DNA of 64,000 bases from an uncultured Acidocella sp. (GTDB taxonomy: Bacteria > Pseudomonadota > Alphaproteobacteria > Acetobacterales > Acetobacteraceae): contig NZ_CAMIIE010000002.1 of assembly GCF_946222605.1 (NCBI RefSeq), forward strand, positions 1-64,000, read 5' to 3'. The notes beneath the pieces were generated by a model that worked only from the letters and a program-made list of their open reading frames with translations, was not told the DNA's origin and did no database searches. Of this stretch, positions 9,019 to 16,849 are shown in pieces; the first letter of the stretch is position 1; each line of letters starts with the position of its first letter. A program made the translations under genes and the position numbers.

Positions 9019-9022
9019 GATG

Positions 9023-9874
9023 TTATCCCCCGTGCGCGAAGCCGGGATACAGCGTCATGCCGCCATCCACGAACAGGGTGGCGCCGGTGACGTAGTCTGA
9101 ATCATCCGAAAGCAGCCAGGTGACGGCGCGGGAAATATCATCCGGCTCGCCGATGCGCTCATAGGGCACCAGCTTCATCAGATTATCGTAGGCCTCCTGC
9201 GTGGCCCAGGCGTCATGGTTGATCGGGGTGCGGATCGCGCCCGGCGCCACCGCATTCACCCGCACCCGCATCGGCGCCACTTCCTGGGCGATGCTGCGCA
9301 TCATCATATTGATGCCGCCTTTCGAGGCTGCGTAATTCACGTGGCCGGCCCAGGGGATTTGCTGATGCACCGAGCTCATGCAGACGATCTTGCCGAGCGC
9401 CACCGAGACCTCCGGCTGCGGGCCGCGGCGCTTATATTCGCGCACCGCCGCGCGCACGGTGAGAAACTGGCCGGTGAGGTTGACGCCGATGACGTCATTC
9501 CACTGCGCCAGCGTCATATCCAGCAACGCCGCGTCGCGCTGGATGCCGGCATTGCTCAGCACCGCGTGCAGCGTGCCGAATTCCTTCACCCCGGCGGCGA
9601 ACAACGCCTCCACATCCGCTTCCTTGGAGACATCCGCCTGCACGACGATGGCGCGCCGTCCCAGCGCCTCGATCTCGTGCGCCAGCTCGTCCGCGGCCTC
9701 CGGGCTGCCATTATAATCGATCACCAGATCCGCCCCGGCGCGGGCCATGCCCAGGGCCGAGGCGCGGCCGAGGCCGGAGCTGGCGCCCGTCACCAGGGCC
9801 TTGTGGCCCGCCATGGTCTGCGCGTAGGGCCGTTTGGCCAGTTGATCCGCAATCTGGCGTTGATCGTCGGGCAT
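9023..9874 (-). CDS. SDR family oxidoreductase, glucose 1-dehydrogenase-like
   Basis: A classical short-chain dehydrogenase of 283 residues. The start chosen is the ATG preceded by AAGGAG at 7 nt spacing; the frame stays open 14 codons further. The cofactor loop TGASSGLG is at 29-36, followed by SNAG (107-110), the catalytic Ser at 167/168 and Tyr181-x3-Lys185. An extra N-terminal stretch of about 20 residues resembles the glucose/ribitol dehydrogenase branch. It is the first gene of the operon with GH15, GMC, DoxX, cupin, SMP-30 and VOC genes. This supports oxidation of a released hexose. Confidence 0.88.
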   Translation of the reverse strand: MPDDQRQIADQLAKRPYAQTMAGHKALVTGASSGLGRASALGMARAGADLVIDYNGSPEAADELAHEIEALGRRAIVVQADVSKEADVEALFAAGVKEFGTLHAVLSNAGIQRDAALLDMTLAQWNDVIGVNLTGQFLTVRAAVREYKRRGPQPEVSVALGKIVCMSSVHQQIPWAGHVNYAASKGGINMMMRSIAQEVAPMRVRVNAVAPGAIRTPINHDAWATQEAYDNLMKLVPYERIGEPDDISRAVTWLLSDDSDYVTGATLFVDGGMTLYPGFAHGG

Positions 9875-10071
9875 GAAGTGCTCCTTTTCCGCAATGCTGA
9901 AACAGAGTTGGGACATGCCCCGGCAGGATCAACGCAAAAGCCGCCGCTGAAACCCAACGGAAACATGTAAACCCTGTCAGCTTACGGACATGCGGCGCGC
10001 CGGCCCGGGTTTGACAAGCCGCCCCCCTCTGCCGGTAGGATTGCCGCGAAATCATGAGGCGGAGCGTTTTT
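9875..10071. promoter_or_regulatory. Divergent control region between SDR operon and aldehyde dehydrogenase
   Basis: About 200 bases separate two genes that point away from each other, so both promoters must lie here. On the plus strand TTGACA at 10011-10016 and TAGGAT at 10036-10041 could be -35 and -10 boxes, but the 19-nt spacing is long. I found no clear operator palindrome and no convincing promoter for the minus strand. Confidence 0.45.
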
Positions 10072-11499
10072 ATGAGCCATAATATGCAGTTCTTCATCGA
10101 CGGCGCGTGGGTGGACCCGATCACGCCGCAGGCGATCGAGGTGATCGACCCGTCGACCGAAGAGGCCTTCACCCGCATTTCCGGCGGCAGTGCCGCCGAT
10201 GTGGACAAGGCGGTGGCGGCGGCGAAGGCGGCCTTCGAGAGCTTCTCGCGCACCAGCCCGGCGGCGCGGCTGCAGCTGCTGGAGGCGGTGCTGGCGGAAT
10301 ATGACAAGCGCTATGAGGATATCGCCCAGGCCTGCAGCCGGGAGATGGGCGCGCCCTTGGCCTTCGCCCGCGACGCGCAGGCCTGGATCGGCCAGGCGCA
10401 TCTGCGCGAGATCGTGCGGGTGATGAAAGAGTATAAATTCGCCTGGATGGAAGGCGACATGCAGATCGTGAAAGAGCCGATCGGCGTGGTGGGGATGATC
10501 ACCCCGTGGAACTGGCCGCTGAACCAGATCACCTGCAAGGTCGGCCCGGCTCTGGCGGCGGGCTGCACCATGGTGCTGAAGCCCTCCGAGGTGGCGCCGC
10601 TCACCGGCATCATCTTCGCCGAGGTGATGGAAAAGGCGGGCGTGCCCAAGGGCGTGTTCAACCTGGTGAATGGCGATGGCGCCAGCGTCGGCGCGGCGCT
10701 CTCCGCGCATCCGGATGTGGATATGATGAGCTTCACCGGCTCCACCCGGGCGGGCATTCTCGTCGCCAAGGCGGCGGCGGACACGGTGAAGCGCGTGCAC
10801 CAGGAGCTGGGCGGCAAATCCCCCAACATCCTGCTGCCGGAGGCGGATTTCGCCAAGGCGGTGCCGCAGGGTGTGGCCAATCTGTTCTCCAATAGCGGCC
10901 AGAGCTGCAATGCGCCCTCGCGCATGCTGGTGCCGCGCGCCCGCCATGAGGAGGTGGTGGAGCTGGCCCGCGCCGCCGCGGCGAATTTCGTGGTCGGCGA
11001 TCCGCGCTCGGAGAACTCCAATCTCGGCCCGGTGGTGAGCAAGATCCAGTTCGACAAGATCCAGGGGCTGATCGAGGCCGGGATCGCCGAGGGCGCCACG
11101 CTGGTGGCCGGCGGGCCGGGCCGGCCGGAGGGGCTGAGCAAGGGCTATTATGTGCGCCCGACCGTGTTCGCGGATGTGACGCCGCAGATGCGCATCGCCC
11201 GGGAGGAGATTTTCGGGCCGGTGCTCGCGATCATGCCCTATGACAGCGAGGAGGCGGCGATCGCCGAGGCGAACAACACGGTGTACGGGCTGGCGGCCTA
11301 TATCCAGTCCGAGGATCTGGCCAAGGCCCGGGCGGTGGCCAGCCGGATGCGCGCCGGCACGGTCTATATCAACGCCCCGCCGACGAAGATTTCCGCCCCC
11401 TTCGGCGGCTTCAAGCAATCCGGCAATGGCCGCGAATGGTCGCATTGGGGGCTGGATGAGTTCCTGGAGATCAAGGGTGTGGTTGGGTACGGGGCCTGA
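10072..11499 (+). CDS. Aldehyde dehydrogenase family protein
   Basis: A 475-residue NAD(P)-dependent aldehyde dehydrogenase. The ATG at 10072 is chosen over 10054 because GGAG stands 7 nt before it. Active-site parts are all present: PWNWPL with Asn147, the cofactor loop FTGSTRAG (221-228), general base Glu245 in QELGGKSP, and nucleophile Cys279 in NSGQSCNAPSR. The end FGGFKQSGNGREWSHWGLDEFLE is typical. It probably converts an aldehyde to its acid. It is followed after 5 nt by an RraA-like gene and runs divergently from the sugar-oxidation operon; the substrate is unknown. Confidence 0.92.
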   Translation: MSHNMQFFIDGAWVDPITPQAIEVIDPSTEEAFTRISGGSAADVDKAVAAAKAAFESFSRTSPAARLQLLEAVLAEYDKRYEDIAQACSREMGAPLAFARDAQAWIGQAHLREIVRVMKEYKFAWMEGDMQIVKEPIGVVGMITPWNWPLNQITCKVGPALAAGCTMVLKPSEVAPLTGIIFAEVMEKAGVPKGVFNLVNGDGASVGAALSAHPDVDMMSFTGSTRAGILVAKAAADTVKRVHQELGGKSPNILLPEADFAKAVPQGVANLFSNSGQSCNAPSRMLVPRARHEEVVELARAAAANFVVGDPRSENSNLGPVVSKIQFDKIQGLIEAGIAEGATLVAGGPGRPEGLSKGYYVRPTVFADVTPQMRIAREEIFGPVLAIMPYDSEEAAIAEANNTVYGLAAYIQSEDLAKARAVASRMRAGTVYINAPPTKISAPFGGFKQSGNGREWSHWGLDEFLEIKGVVGYGA

Positions 11500-11504
11500 A
11501 GGAG

Positions 11505-12221
11505 ATGTCGATGACGCTCGACGCCGCCAGCATCGCCACGCTGGAGAGCATTTCCACCGCCACCCTGACCACGGTGCTGCTGAAGAAAGGGCTGCGCAAT
11601 GTCTGGCTGCGCGGCGCCAAGCCGTTGCGCCCGGGGCAGCGGCGCCTGGTCGGCCCGGCCTTCACGCTGCGCTTCGTGCCGGCGCGTGAGGATCTGGCCA
11701 CGCCGGCCTCCTGGTCCTCGCCGATCTCCACCCGTGCCGCCATCGAGGCGATGCCGGAAGGCTGCATCGCCATCGTCGATGCGATGGGCGTCACCGATGC
11801 CGGGATTTTCGGCGACATACTCTGCCGGCGCATGCGCCTGCGCGGGGTCGCCGCCCTGGTGACGGACGGGGTGGTGCGCGATGCCGCCGGGGTGCTGGGG
11901 AGCGAGCTGCCGGTCTGGTGCGCCGGAATCGCCGCCCCGCCCTCGGTCGCCGGCCTCACCTTCGTCGGCTGGCAGGAGCCGGTGGGCTGCGGCGGCGTCG
12001 CGGTGTTCCCGAACGACGTCATCGTCGTGGATGATGACGGCGCGGTGGTGATCCCGCAGGCGCTGCTGGAGGAGGTGGTGGCCATCGCCATCGAGCAGGA
12101 GCGCCAGGAAAGCTGGATCTATGCCCAGGTCGAGGCCGGGATGGCGCTGCCGGGGCTGTACCCGCCGAATGAGGAAAACAAGGCGCGCTATGAGGCGTTC
12201 AAGGCCGCGCAGGGGACGTAA
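11505..12221 (+). CDS. RraA/HMG-aldolase family protein
   Basis: A 238-residue member of the RraA-like fold, with the conserved segments ISTATLTTVLLKKGLRN, FTLRFVPARED, AGIFGDILCRRMRLRGVAALVTDGVVRD (R-x3-G-x2-DG type) and VFPNDVIVVDDDGAVVIP. In this family the Gly-x-x-D-G/R-D residues bind a divalent metal and pyruvate-like groups. Members include 4-hydroxy-4-methyl-2-oxoglutarate/oxaloacetate aldolases as well as the RNase E inhibitor RraA. Pairing with an aldehyde dehydrogenase favours a metabolic aldolase or decarboxylase role over RNA control. Confidence 0.82.
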   Translation: MSMTLDAASIATLESISTATLTTVLLKKGLRNVWLRGAKPLRPGQRRLVGPAFTLRFVPAREDLATPASWSSPISTRAAIEAMPEGCIAIVDAMGVTDAGIFGDILCRRMRLRGVAALVTDGVVRDAAGVLGSELPVWCAGIAAPPSVAGLTFVGWQEPVGCGGVAVFPNDVIVVDDDGAVVIPQALLEEVVAIAIEQERQESWIYAQVEAGMALPGLYPPNEENKARYEAFKAAQGT

Positions 12222-12243
12222 ACCTCCAGCGCCCGTCCAGGCA

Positions 12244-12277
12244 CTGCCGGCGGCGGCGCATGATGCCGCGCCGGCAG
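12244..12277 (+). terminator. GC-rich hairpin after the RraA gene
   Basis: CTGCCGGC (12244-12251) pairs with GCCGGCAG (12270-12277) and inside it GCGGC (12253-12257) pairs with GCCGC (12265-12269). It lies about 25 nt after the RraA stop codon. No T-run follows, so termination would be imperfect or Rho-aided. Confidence 0.5.
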
Positions 12278-12297
12278 CCCTACATGACAAGTAGGCC
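12277..12297. promoter_or_regulatory. GCCTACAT-type inverted repeat (site 1)
   Basis: GCCCTAC (12277-12283) and GTAGGCC (12291-12297) form a one-mismatch inverted repeat with a 7-nt spacer that begins ATG. The same half-site recurs at the other intergenic control regions of the flagellar locus. It overlaps the end of the preceding hairpin. Confidence 0.45.
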
Positions 12298-12526
12298 ATC
12301 CGGCCCCCGCCCAAACCGCCCCGAAACGCCAAGCCGGCGCCTGCGGTTTTCCACCCGCCGCGAAAACCTCCGAATTTTTTTCAAGCCCCTTGAAAAAAAT
12401 CCCTCACCGCCCCGGACGCGGCCAAAAAACATATCGTTTTCAAACAGATAAAACATGCAGGCCGGGGCACTCCAGGTCCCGTGCCGGGGCTTATTTGTCC
12501 CGGGTCTTCACCGCGCCTCCACAGCC

Positions 12527-12560
12527 TTATCCACAATGTTATCCCGGAAGCTGTGGATAA
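12527..12560. promoter_or_regulatory. Two perfect DnaA boxes in inverted orientation
   Basis: TTATCCACA at 12527-12535 and its exact reverse complement TGTGGATAA at 12552-12560 are separated by 16 nt. A similar pair stands at the right end of the flagellar locus. Only two perfect boxes are seen here, too few for a typical oriC, so a regulatory or titration site is more likely. Confidence 0.55.
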
Positions 12561-12588
12561 ATCATTGCCATTCCTTAAGAAATTCCCG

Positions 12589-12605
12589 GTAGGGTTGATG
12601 TAGGC
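12589..12605. promoter_or_regulatory. Tandem GTAGG half-sites including GATGTAGGC (site 2)
   Basis: GTAGG occurs at 12589-12593 and again at 12600-12604, exactly 11 bp or one helical turn apart; the second is part of GATGTAGGC. This lies about 175 nt upstream of the HTH gene and matches the half-site of the palindromes near fliE and the flagellin gene. Confidence 0.4.
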
Positions 12606-12778
12606 GGTCTCATATTAAAAAATTAACCAAAAACTTAGACTTGCATGTCTTTATTTTTTTGCATACCCGTAAGACACGGATTTGCGGTTTCGATAAAGAA
12701 CCTATATCGTTGTCAAAACATAACGGCTTCCGGCGCAGTCTGTCAGACCATGAGCCGGACGAGAAGGACAAGGAAAAG

Positions 12779-13036
12779 ATGGCACGCAGACCCAGCTATG
12801 AGCGGCGGCCGACTCAAAAGGAGCGCCGGGATATTGTCGAACAGGCCCCCACCGTTCGGGACGTGATCGAAGCGTTCGGCGGGGTGAAGGATGTGGCGGA
12901 TACGGTGGGCATCGCGCATCCGTCGGTCTGCCAATGGGTGCGCGAAAACCGCATCCCGCCAGGCCGGGTGAGCGAGCTGGCGCGGCATTACCGCGTCACC
13001 CGCACCGCCTTGTCGCGTTTCGTGGCGTTGCGCTGA
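12779..13036 (+). CDS. Small helix-turn-helix DNA-binding protein (Cro/YdaS-like)
   Basis: An 85-residue protein from the ATG at 12779, which follows an AAGGA ribosome site. A longer frame from 12641 exists but its extra 46 residues look like translated control DNA. A basic N-terminus (ARRPSYERRPTQKERR) is followed by one helix-turn-helix of the Cro/YdaS kind: DVIEAFGGVKDVADTVG, then HPSVCQWVRENRIPP. It stands alone at the left end of the flagellar locus, tail-to-tail with flhB. Copies of a GCCTACAT palindrome precede it and the flagellar operons, so it may be their regulator; that is inference. Confidence 0.7.
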   Translation: MARRPSYERRPTQKERRDIVEQAPTVRDVIEAFGGVKDVADTVGIAHPSVCQWVRENRIPPGRVSELARHYRVTRTALSRFVALR

Positions 13037-13043
13037 GGATTTA

Positions 13044-13100
13044 GAGCAATATGTGTTTAGGTTGACGCGCCAGCGTCAAAATAAACACATGAAATTGCTC
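13044..13100. terminator. Long near-perfect hairpin between HTH gene and flhB
   Basis: GAGCAAT, ATGTGTTTA and TTGACGC (13044-13068) pair with GCGTCAA, TAAACACAT and ATTGCTC (13073-13100), 23 pairs with small bulges and a very short loop. It sits between two convergent genes, so it may act as a bidirectional terminator; it also has the look of a mobile palindromic repeat. Confidence 0.55.
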
Positions 13101-13114
13101 GCCAAAACGAAAGC

Positions 13115-13145
13115 TAGAGCGTTCAGCTAAAAGCTGAAGGCTCTA
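13115..13145. terminator. Second hairpin between HTH gene and flhB
   Basis: TAGAGC-G-TTCAGCT (13115-13128) pairs with AGCTGAA-G-GCTCTA (13132-13145), 13 pairs with one G-G mismatch and an AAA loop. Together with the preceding hairpin it fills the gap between convergent genes. Confidence 0.55.
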
Positions 13146-13172
13146 AGCGGCCGGGCCGGACGCCGCTTCGTT

Positions 13173-14300
13173 TCAGTCCTCGGTCACGCGGCGCCGGCCG
13201 GGCACGGTGAGTTCGCCGCTGCCGGGTTTTGGCGGTTGCGGGCGCTCGCCGCCGCGCGCGCGCCAGGCCTGCAGGCGCCAGACATAGGCCAGCACCTCGG
13301 CGCAGGCGCGGTAGAGCGCCACCGGCACATGCTCGTCCGGCTCCACATAACGATAGACCGCGCGCGCCAGAGGCGGGGCCTGCACCAGCGGAATACCCAA
13401 GGCGCGGCCGCGGGAGATGATCTCTTCCGCCTGCAGCCCCGCCCCTTTCGCCAGCAGCAGGGGCGCGCGGTCCGCGCCCTTGCGGTAGCGTATGGCGCAG
13501 GCATAATGGGTCGGGTTGGTGACGATGACGCTGGCTTCGGGGATGCGCTGCATCTGCCGGGCGCGGGCCATCTTGCGGGCCAGCCGGCGCTGCTGGGATT
13601 TCACATGCGGATTGCCGGCGACATCCTTCATCTCCTCGCGCATCTCGCTGTCGGACATGCGCAGGGACCGGCGATGCAGCCAGATCTGTAAGGCCAGATC
13701 CCCCGCCCCCAGCACCAGCACCGCCAGGCCCGAGGCGCCCAGCACCTGCAGCACCAGCAGCAGCACGGTCTCAGGGTCGGGCCGCAGCGGCCCGGCGAGG
13801 CCGGCGAATTCGTCGTGATGCAGCAGGATCATCAGCCCCCCTGCCCCGCCGATCACCGCGACTTTCAGCAAATTCTTGCCGTTCTCGATCAGCCCGGTGG
13901 TGGAGAAGATCTGCGCGAGACCGCGATCGGGCATCAGCGCCGCGAAATCCGGCAGCAGCGGGTTGAGGGTGAAGACGAAGCCGCCGGAGGCGAAGCTGGC
14001 CGCCACCGCGAGCAGCGCCAGCAACAGCAGCAAGGGGGCGACATCGCCCAGCATCGTCGCCTCCCAGCCGCTCGCCGCGCCCAGCGAGGCGGTGCCGGCC
14101 TGGGCCAGGCAACCCGCCATATCCGCCGCCAGCCGCCCGCCCAGCCCGCCGGCGGCGGTGAGCCCGGCGATGATGATGGCGATGATGATGGCGGCGCGCG
14201 GAAAATCCTGCGAGCGGCGGATATTGCCCTTCTCCTGCGCCTGGGCCAGGCGGCGCGCGGTGGGGGCGTGTTTCTTGTCTTCCGAGCCGCCCTCAGCCAT
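13173..14300 (-). CDS. flhB: Flagellar export switch protein FlhB
   Basis: Inner-membrane component of the flagellar type III export gate that switches substrate class from rod/hook to filament proteins. The protein has 375 residues with four N-terminal transmembrane helices and a cytosolic C-terminal domain. The self-cleavage motif is Asn262-Pro-Thr-His265, at the expected position. The N-terminus EDKKHAPTARRLAQAQEKGN is characteristic, although the usual S/T-E-x-PT reads H-A-PT here. It overlaps fliR by 8 nt and is the last gene of the minus-strand flagellar operon. Confidence 0.97.
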   Translation of the reverse strand: MAEGGSEDKKHAPTARRLAQAQEKGNIRRSQDFPRAAIIIAIIIAGLTAAGGLGGRLAADMAGCLAQAGTASLGAASGWEATMLGDVAPLLLLLALLAVAASFASGGFVFTLNPLLPDFAALMPDRGLAQIFSTTGLIENGKNLLKVAVIGGAGGLMILLHHDEFAGLAGPLRPDPETVLLLVLQVLGASGLAVLVLGAGDLALQIWLHRRSLRMSDSEMREEMKDVAGNPHVKSQQRRLARKMARARQMQRIPEASVIVTNPTHYACAIRYRKGADRAPLLLAKGAGLQAEEIISRGRALGIPLVQAPPLARAVYRYVEPDEHVPVALYRACAEVLAYVWRLQAWRARGGERPQPPKPGSGELTVPGRRRVTED

Positions 14301-15057
14301 GGATCAGCCCGCCCAGACTCTGCATTCCGGCCTGCAGCATGAAGCGCAGCGCATGGCCGATATAGAACACCGATTCCGTCATCACCCAAAGCCCGCCCAG
14401 GATCAGCAGCGGAAAGCCGATGGAGAGCAGATTGAGCTGCGGCGCGAACACGGTGGTCAGGCCGATGGTGAGATTGATGCAGAGCGCGATGGCGATCACC
14501 GGCAGCGAGAGCGCCACCGCGCTGCCGATCAGCATATTGCCCAGCTGCGCATAGCCGCCCCAGACGCCGAGATCGGGCAGGCCGACCCCGTGATCGAAGG
14601 AGTGGAACAACGCGCTGAACAGCCACTCCACCCCGCCCGCCGCCATGAAGCCGACCAGACCGGCCCAGCTCATGATGTCATAGAGCACCGGCGTGTCGCC
14701 GCTCGCACCCAGCATTTGCAATTCGGCGAAGCTGAGGCTCATCGACAGCCCGGCGATCTCGCCGACACTGGCGACGGCCTGGACGATCAGCTGCATCACC
14801 ATGCCGATGGCGGCGCCGAAGGCGATCTGGGTGAGGCCGATGCCAATCGCGGTGAACGGGTCCGCCGGGTAGGGCGGCAGATGCGGCAGCCAGCCGGCCA
14901 GAGCCAAAGCGAAGGCGGCGGCGATGATCGCCTTCACCATCGCCGGCATCATCGCCGAGCTGAGCAGCGGGGCGGTGAGCATCAGCCCGGTCAGGCGCAG
15001 GAAGGGCCAGAGGAACTGGCCCAGCCACTGCATCACCAGCGCCTGGCTCAGCGCCAT
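14293..15057 (-). CDS. fliR: Flagellar export gate protein FliR
   Basis: A 254-residue multi-pass membrane protein that caps the FliP5-FliQ4-FliR1 export gate. Family features are an N-terminal FLRLTGLMLTAPLLS segment, the central FGAAIGMVMQLIVQAVASVGEIAGLSM block and the LLSIGFPLLILGGLWVM helix near the C-terminus. It lies 1 nt downstream of fliQ and overlaps flhB, in the conserved P-Q-R-flhB order. Confidence 0.95.
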   Translation of the reverse strand: MALSQALVMQWLGQFLWPFLRLTGLMLTAPLLSSAMMPAMVKAIIAAAFALALAGWLPHLPPYPADPFTAIGIGLTQIAFGAAIGMVMQLIVQAVASVGEIAGLSMSLSFAELQMLGASGDTPVLYDIMSWAGLVGFMAAGGVEWLFSALFHSFDHGVGLPDLGVWGGYAQLGNMLIGSAVALSLPVIAIALCINLTIGLTTVFAPQLNLLSIGFPLLILGGLWVMTESVFYIGHALRFMLQAGMQSLGGLIHG

Positions 15058-15058
15058 C

Positions 15059-15337
15059 TCAGCCCCAGCTCAGCCGCACCAGCTGCGGCGCATGCGCGAT
15101 CCAGCCGGTGGCGAAGCGCTCCAGCAGCGGCAAAATGCCGAAGGCGCCGGTCAGGCTGAGCCCGATCATCGCCAGCAGCTTGGGCATCAGCGAGAGGGTG
15201 GCATCCTCAAGCTGGGTCGCGGCCTGCAGATAGCCGATGACAAACCCCATCGCCAGGATGATGCCGATCACCGGCAGCAGCACCGCCAGCTCGGTGGCCA
15301 GCGCATGGTGCAGCAGGCGCAGATAAAGCGGCGCCAT
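15059..15337 (-). CDS. fliQ: Flagellar export gate protein FliQ (copy in the fliP-fliR position)
   Basis: A 92-residue protein of two transmembrane helices with the FliQ core GYLQAATQLEDATLSLMPKL between them, close to the textbook pattern QAATQ-I/L-x-E/D-x-T-L-S-x-x-P-K. The ATG at 15337 touches the TGA of fliP; a TTG one codon upstream could also serve. FliQ forms part of the export gate ring. A second fliQ-like gene occurs at 31618 in the other operon; this one has the canonical neighbours and the better match. Confidence 0.92.
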   Translation of the reverse strand: MAPLYLRLLHHALATELAVLLPVIGIILAMGFVIGYLQAATQLEDATLSLMPKLLAMIGLSLTGAFGILPLLERFATGWIAHAPQLVRLSWG

Positions 15338-16110
15338 CAATGCCCCGGCACCGCGAAACTATTGGCCAAGGTGCCCAATATCAGCACCCAGCCATGGATG
15401 GAGACGAACATCAGCAGCTTCAGCGGCAGCGAGATCAGCGTCGGCGAGACCATGATCATGCCGAGCGACATCAGCACCGAGGCGACGGCGAGGTCGATCA
15501 GCACGAAGGGGATATAGATCAGAAAGCCGATCTGAAACGCCGTCTCCAGCTCCGAGGTGGCGAAGGCGGGAACCAGCACGGTGAAGGGCACAGCCTGCGG
15601 GCTGGCATAATGATTGCCCGAGAGATCGACGAAGAGATGCAGCGGCTCGGCGCGGGTCTGGCCGAGCATGAAGGCCTGCAAGGGCGGCTGCGCGGCCTGC
15701 ACCGCCTGCTCGAAGCTGAGCTTGCCGTCCAGATAAGGCTGCAAGGCGGCGCTTTGTTCCTGCTGGATCACCCCGCGCATCACGAACACGGTCAGCGCCA
15801 GAGAGAGCGCGATCAGCACCATGTTCGGCGGCGTGGTCTGCAGCCCCAGCGCCTGGCGCAGGATGGAGAGCACGATGATGATGCGGGTGAAGGCGGTCAT
15901 CAGCAGGATGATGCCGGGCAGGAAGGCGAGCGCGGTGATGACCAGCAGCGCCTGGATATCCAGCGAGTAGGTGGCGCCCTGCTTGCCGTTGACCGACTGC
16001 ACCAAGGCCAGCCCGGCGGCCGGGGTGGCGGCCGACGTGGCGGCATGGGCGAGGGCGACGCCGCCGATGGCGAGCAGCGCCAGCCCGGCGAGGAGCGGCT
16101 TAAGCCTCAT
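15337..16110 (-). CDS. fliP: Flagellar export gate protein FliP
   Basis: A 257-residue protein from the ATG at 16110, where a cleavable or anchor-like hydrophobic N-terminus (MRLKPLLAGLALLAIG) begins. The frame is open further upstream but that part overlaps fliO and is a shadow. FliP signatures are LPGIILLMTAFTRIIIVLSILRQALG, QTTPPNMVLIALSLALTVFVM and the end segment IYIPFVLIDLAVASVLMSLGMIMVSPTLISLPLKLLMFV. Five copies build most of the export gate. It overlaps fliO by 11 nt. Confidence 0.97.
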   Translation of the reverse strand: MRLKPLLAGLALLAIGGVALAHAATSAATPAAGLALVQSVNGKQGATYSLDIQALLVITALAFLPGIILLMTAFTRIIIVLSILRQALGLQTTPPNMVLIALSLALTVFVMRGVIQQEQSAALQPYLDGKLSFEQAVQAAQPPLQAFMLGQTRAEPLHLFVDLSGNHYASPQAVPFTVLVPAFATSELETAFQIGFLIYIPFVLIDLAVASVLMSLGMIMVSPTLISLPLKLLMFVSIHGWVLILGTLANSFAVPGH

Positions 16111-16384
16111 CGTCGTCAGCCCGATCCAGCCGGCCGATGCGATGCACCCCGTCCCGGCCGATGCCGATAAGAAAACGCTGCCCCTCGATCTCCGCCACCG
16201 CCAGCATGTTGCGCCCGCCCAGCGAACGCACATGGCTGAGCGCGATCTTCTGCGCCGGGCTTGCAGGCTTGCCAAAGCGCCCGCGTTGCAGCGCGCGCGC
16301 CCCCCACCAGGCCAGGCCCAGCAGCGCGAAGATCACCAGCAGCGAGGTGAGCGAGGAGGCCCAGAGCGAGGCAGGCGGCATCAA
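16100..16384 (-). CDS. fliO: Flagellar biosynthesis protein FliO
   Basis: A 94-residue protein with one N-terminal transmembrane helix (SLTSLLVIFALLGLAWWGARAL) and a small cytosolic domain with the FliO pattern IALSHVRSLGGRNMLAVAEIEGQRFLIGIG. FliO helps assemble the FliP ring. It lies 3 nt after fliL and directly before fliP, the usual place. Confidence 0.9.
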   Translation of the reverse strand: MMPPASLWASSLTSLLVIFALLGLAWWGARALQRGRFGKPASPAQKIALSHVRSLGGRNMLAVAEIEGQRFLIGIGRDGVHRIGRLDRADDDEA

Positions 16385-16387
16385 AAG

Positions 16388-16849
16388 CTAATCCTGCACC
16401 ACGAGATTGGTGATGAAGGCGGCGGTGAAAGGGGCGGTTTGCGCGTAATGGCGGCTCTGCAGCGCGGCATTCACCACATCCAGGCTCTGCTGCTCGATCT
16501 GCTGGCGCACCGCCGGGTCGCTCAGCGTCTTCGCCGATTGGCGCATCAGGATGCCGATGAGCTGGGAGCGGATGATCGGCTCGATGGTGGAGAAATTCGC
16601 CAGCTGGTCTTCCTTGCCGGTCTGGAATTGCAGCGTCACATCGACGAAATCCGCCGGCGGATCGCCCGCCTGGTCGGGGATGCTGACGACGAGATCCGCC
16701 AGCTGCGCGAAGAAGATCGGCGAGGGTTTGGCCGGCTTGGCGGCCTGCTTGCCGGGCTTGGCGGTCAGGGTCAGGTAGGCATAGGCGCCACCCCCGCCCA
16801 GCGCCAGCAGCACCACCGCGCCGAGCGCGAGGAAGACCGCCTTTTTCAT
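16388..16849 (-). CDS. fliL: Flagellar basal body-associated protein FliL
   Basis: A 153-residue single-span membrane protein (hydrophobic segment residues 4-27) with a periplasmic domain that starts after a Lys/Pro-rich linker. The typical phrase DVTLQFQTGKEDQLANFSTIEPIIRSQLIGILMRQSAKTLSDPAVRQQI identifies FliL, which rings the stator units and affects motor torque. It overlaps flgK by 4 nt. Confidence 0.92.
   Translation of the reverse strand: MKKAVFLALGAVVLLALGGGGAYAYLTLTAKPGKQAAKPAKPSPIFFAQLADLVVSIPDQAGDPPADFVDVTLQFQTGKEDQLANFSTIEPIIRSQLIGILMRQSAKTLSDPAVRQQIEQQSLDVVNAALQSRHYAQTAPFTAAFITNLVVQD

Larger units (their letters stand above)
12222..12778. other. Non-coding control region left of the flagellar locus
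   Basis: About 550 bases without a convincing gene. From left to right it holds a GC hairpin, a GCCTAC-type inverted repeat, a C/A-rich stretch, two perfect DnaA boxes facing each other, a tandem GTAGG pair and an AT-rich stretch from about 12605 to 12720. An open frame from 12641 runs into the HTH gene but its first 46 codons look non-coding. Confidence 0.6.

Noticed and set aside
12605..12625. CtrA-type site TTAA-N7-TTAA in the AT-rich control region
   Set aside because: Two TTAA words occur, but with 4 nt between them instead of 7.
12641..12778. Longer HTH protein starting at 12641
   Set aside because: The extra 46 codons lie in AT-rich control DNA, have no ribosome site and read like non-coding sequence; the ATG at 12779 has an AAGGA site.
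12350..12780. Possible chromosomal replication origin
   Set aside because: Two perfect DnaA boxes and an AT-rich stretch are present, but there is no larger box cluster and no dnaA, hemE, parAB or similar neighbour.
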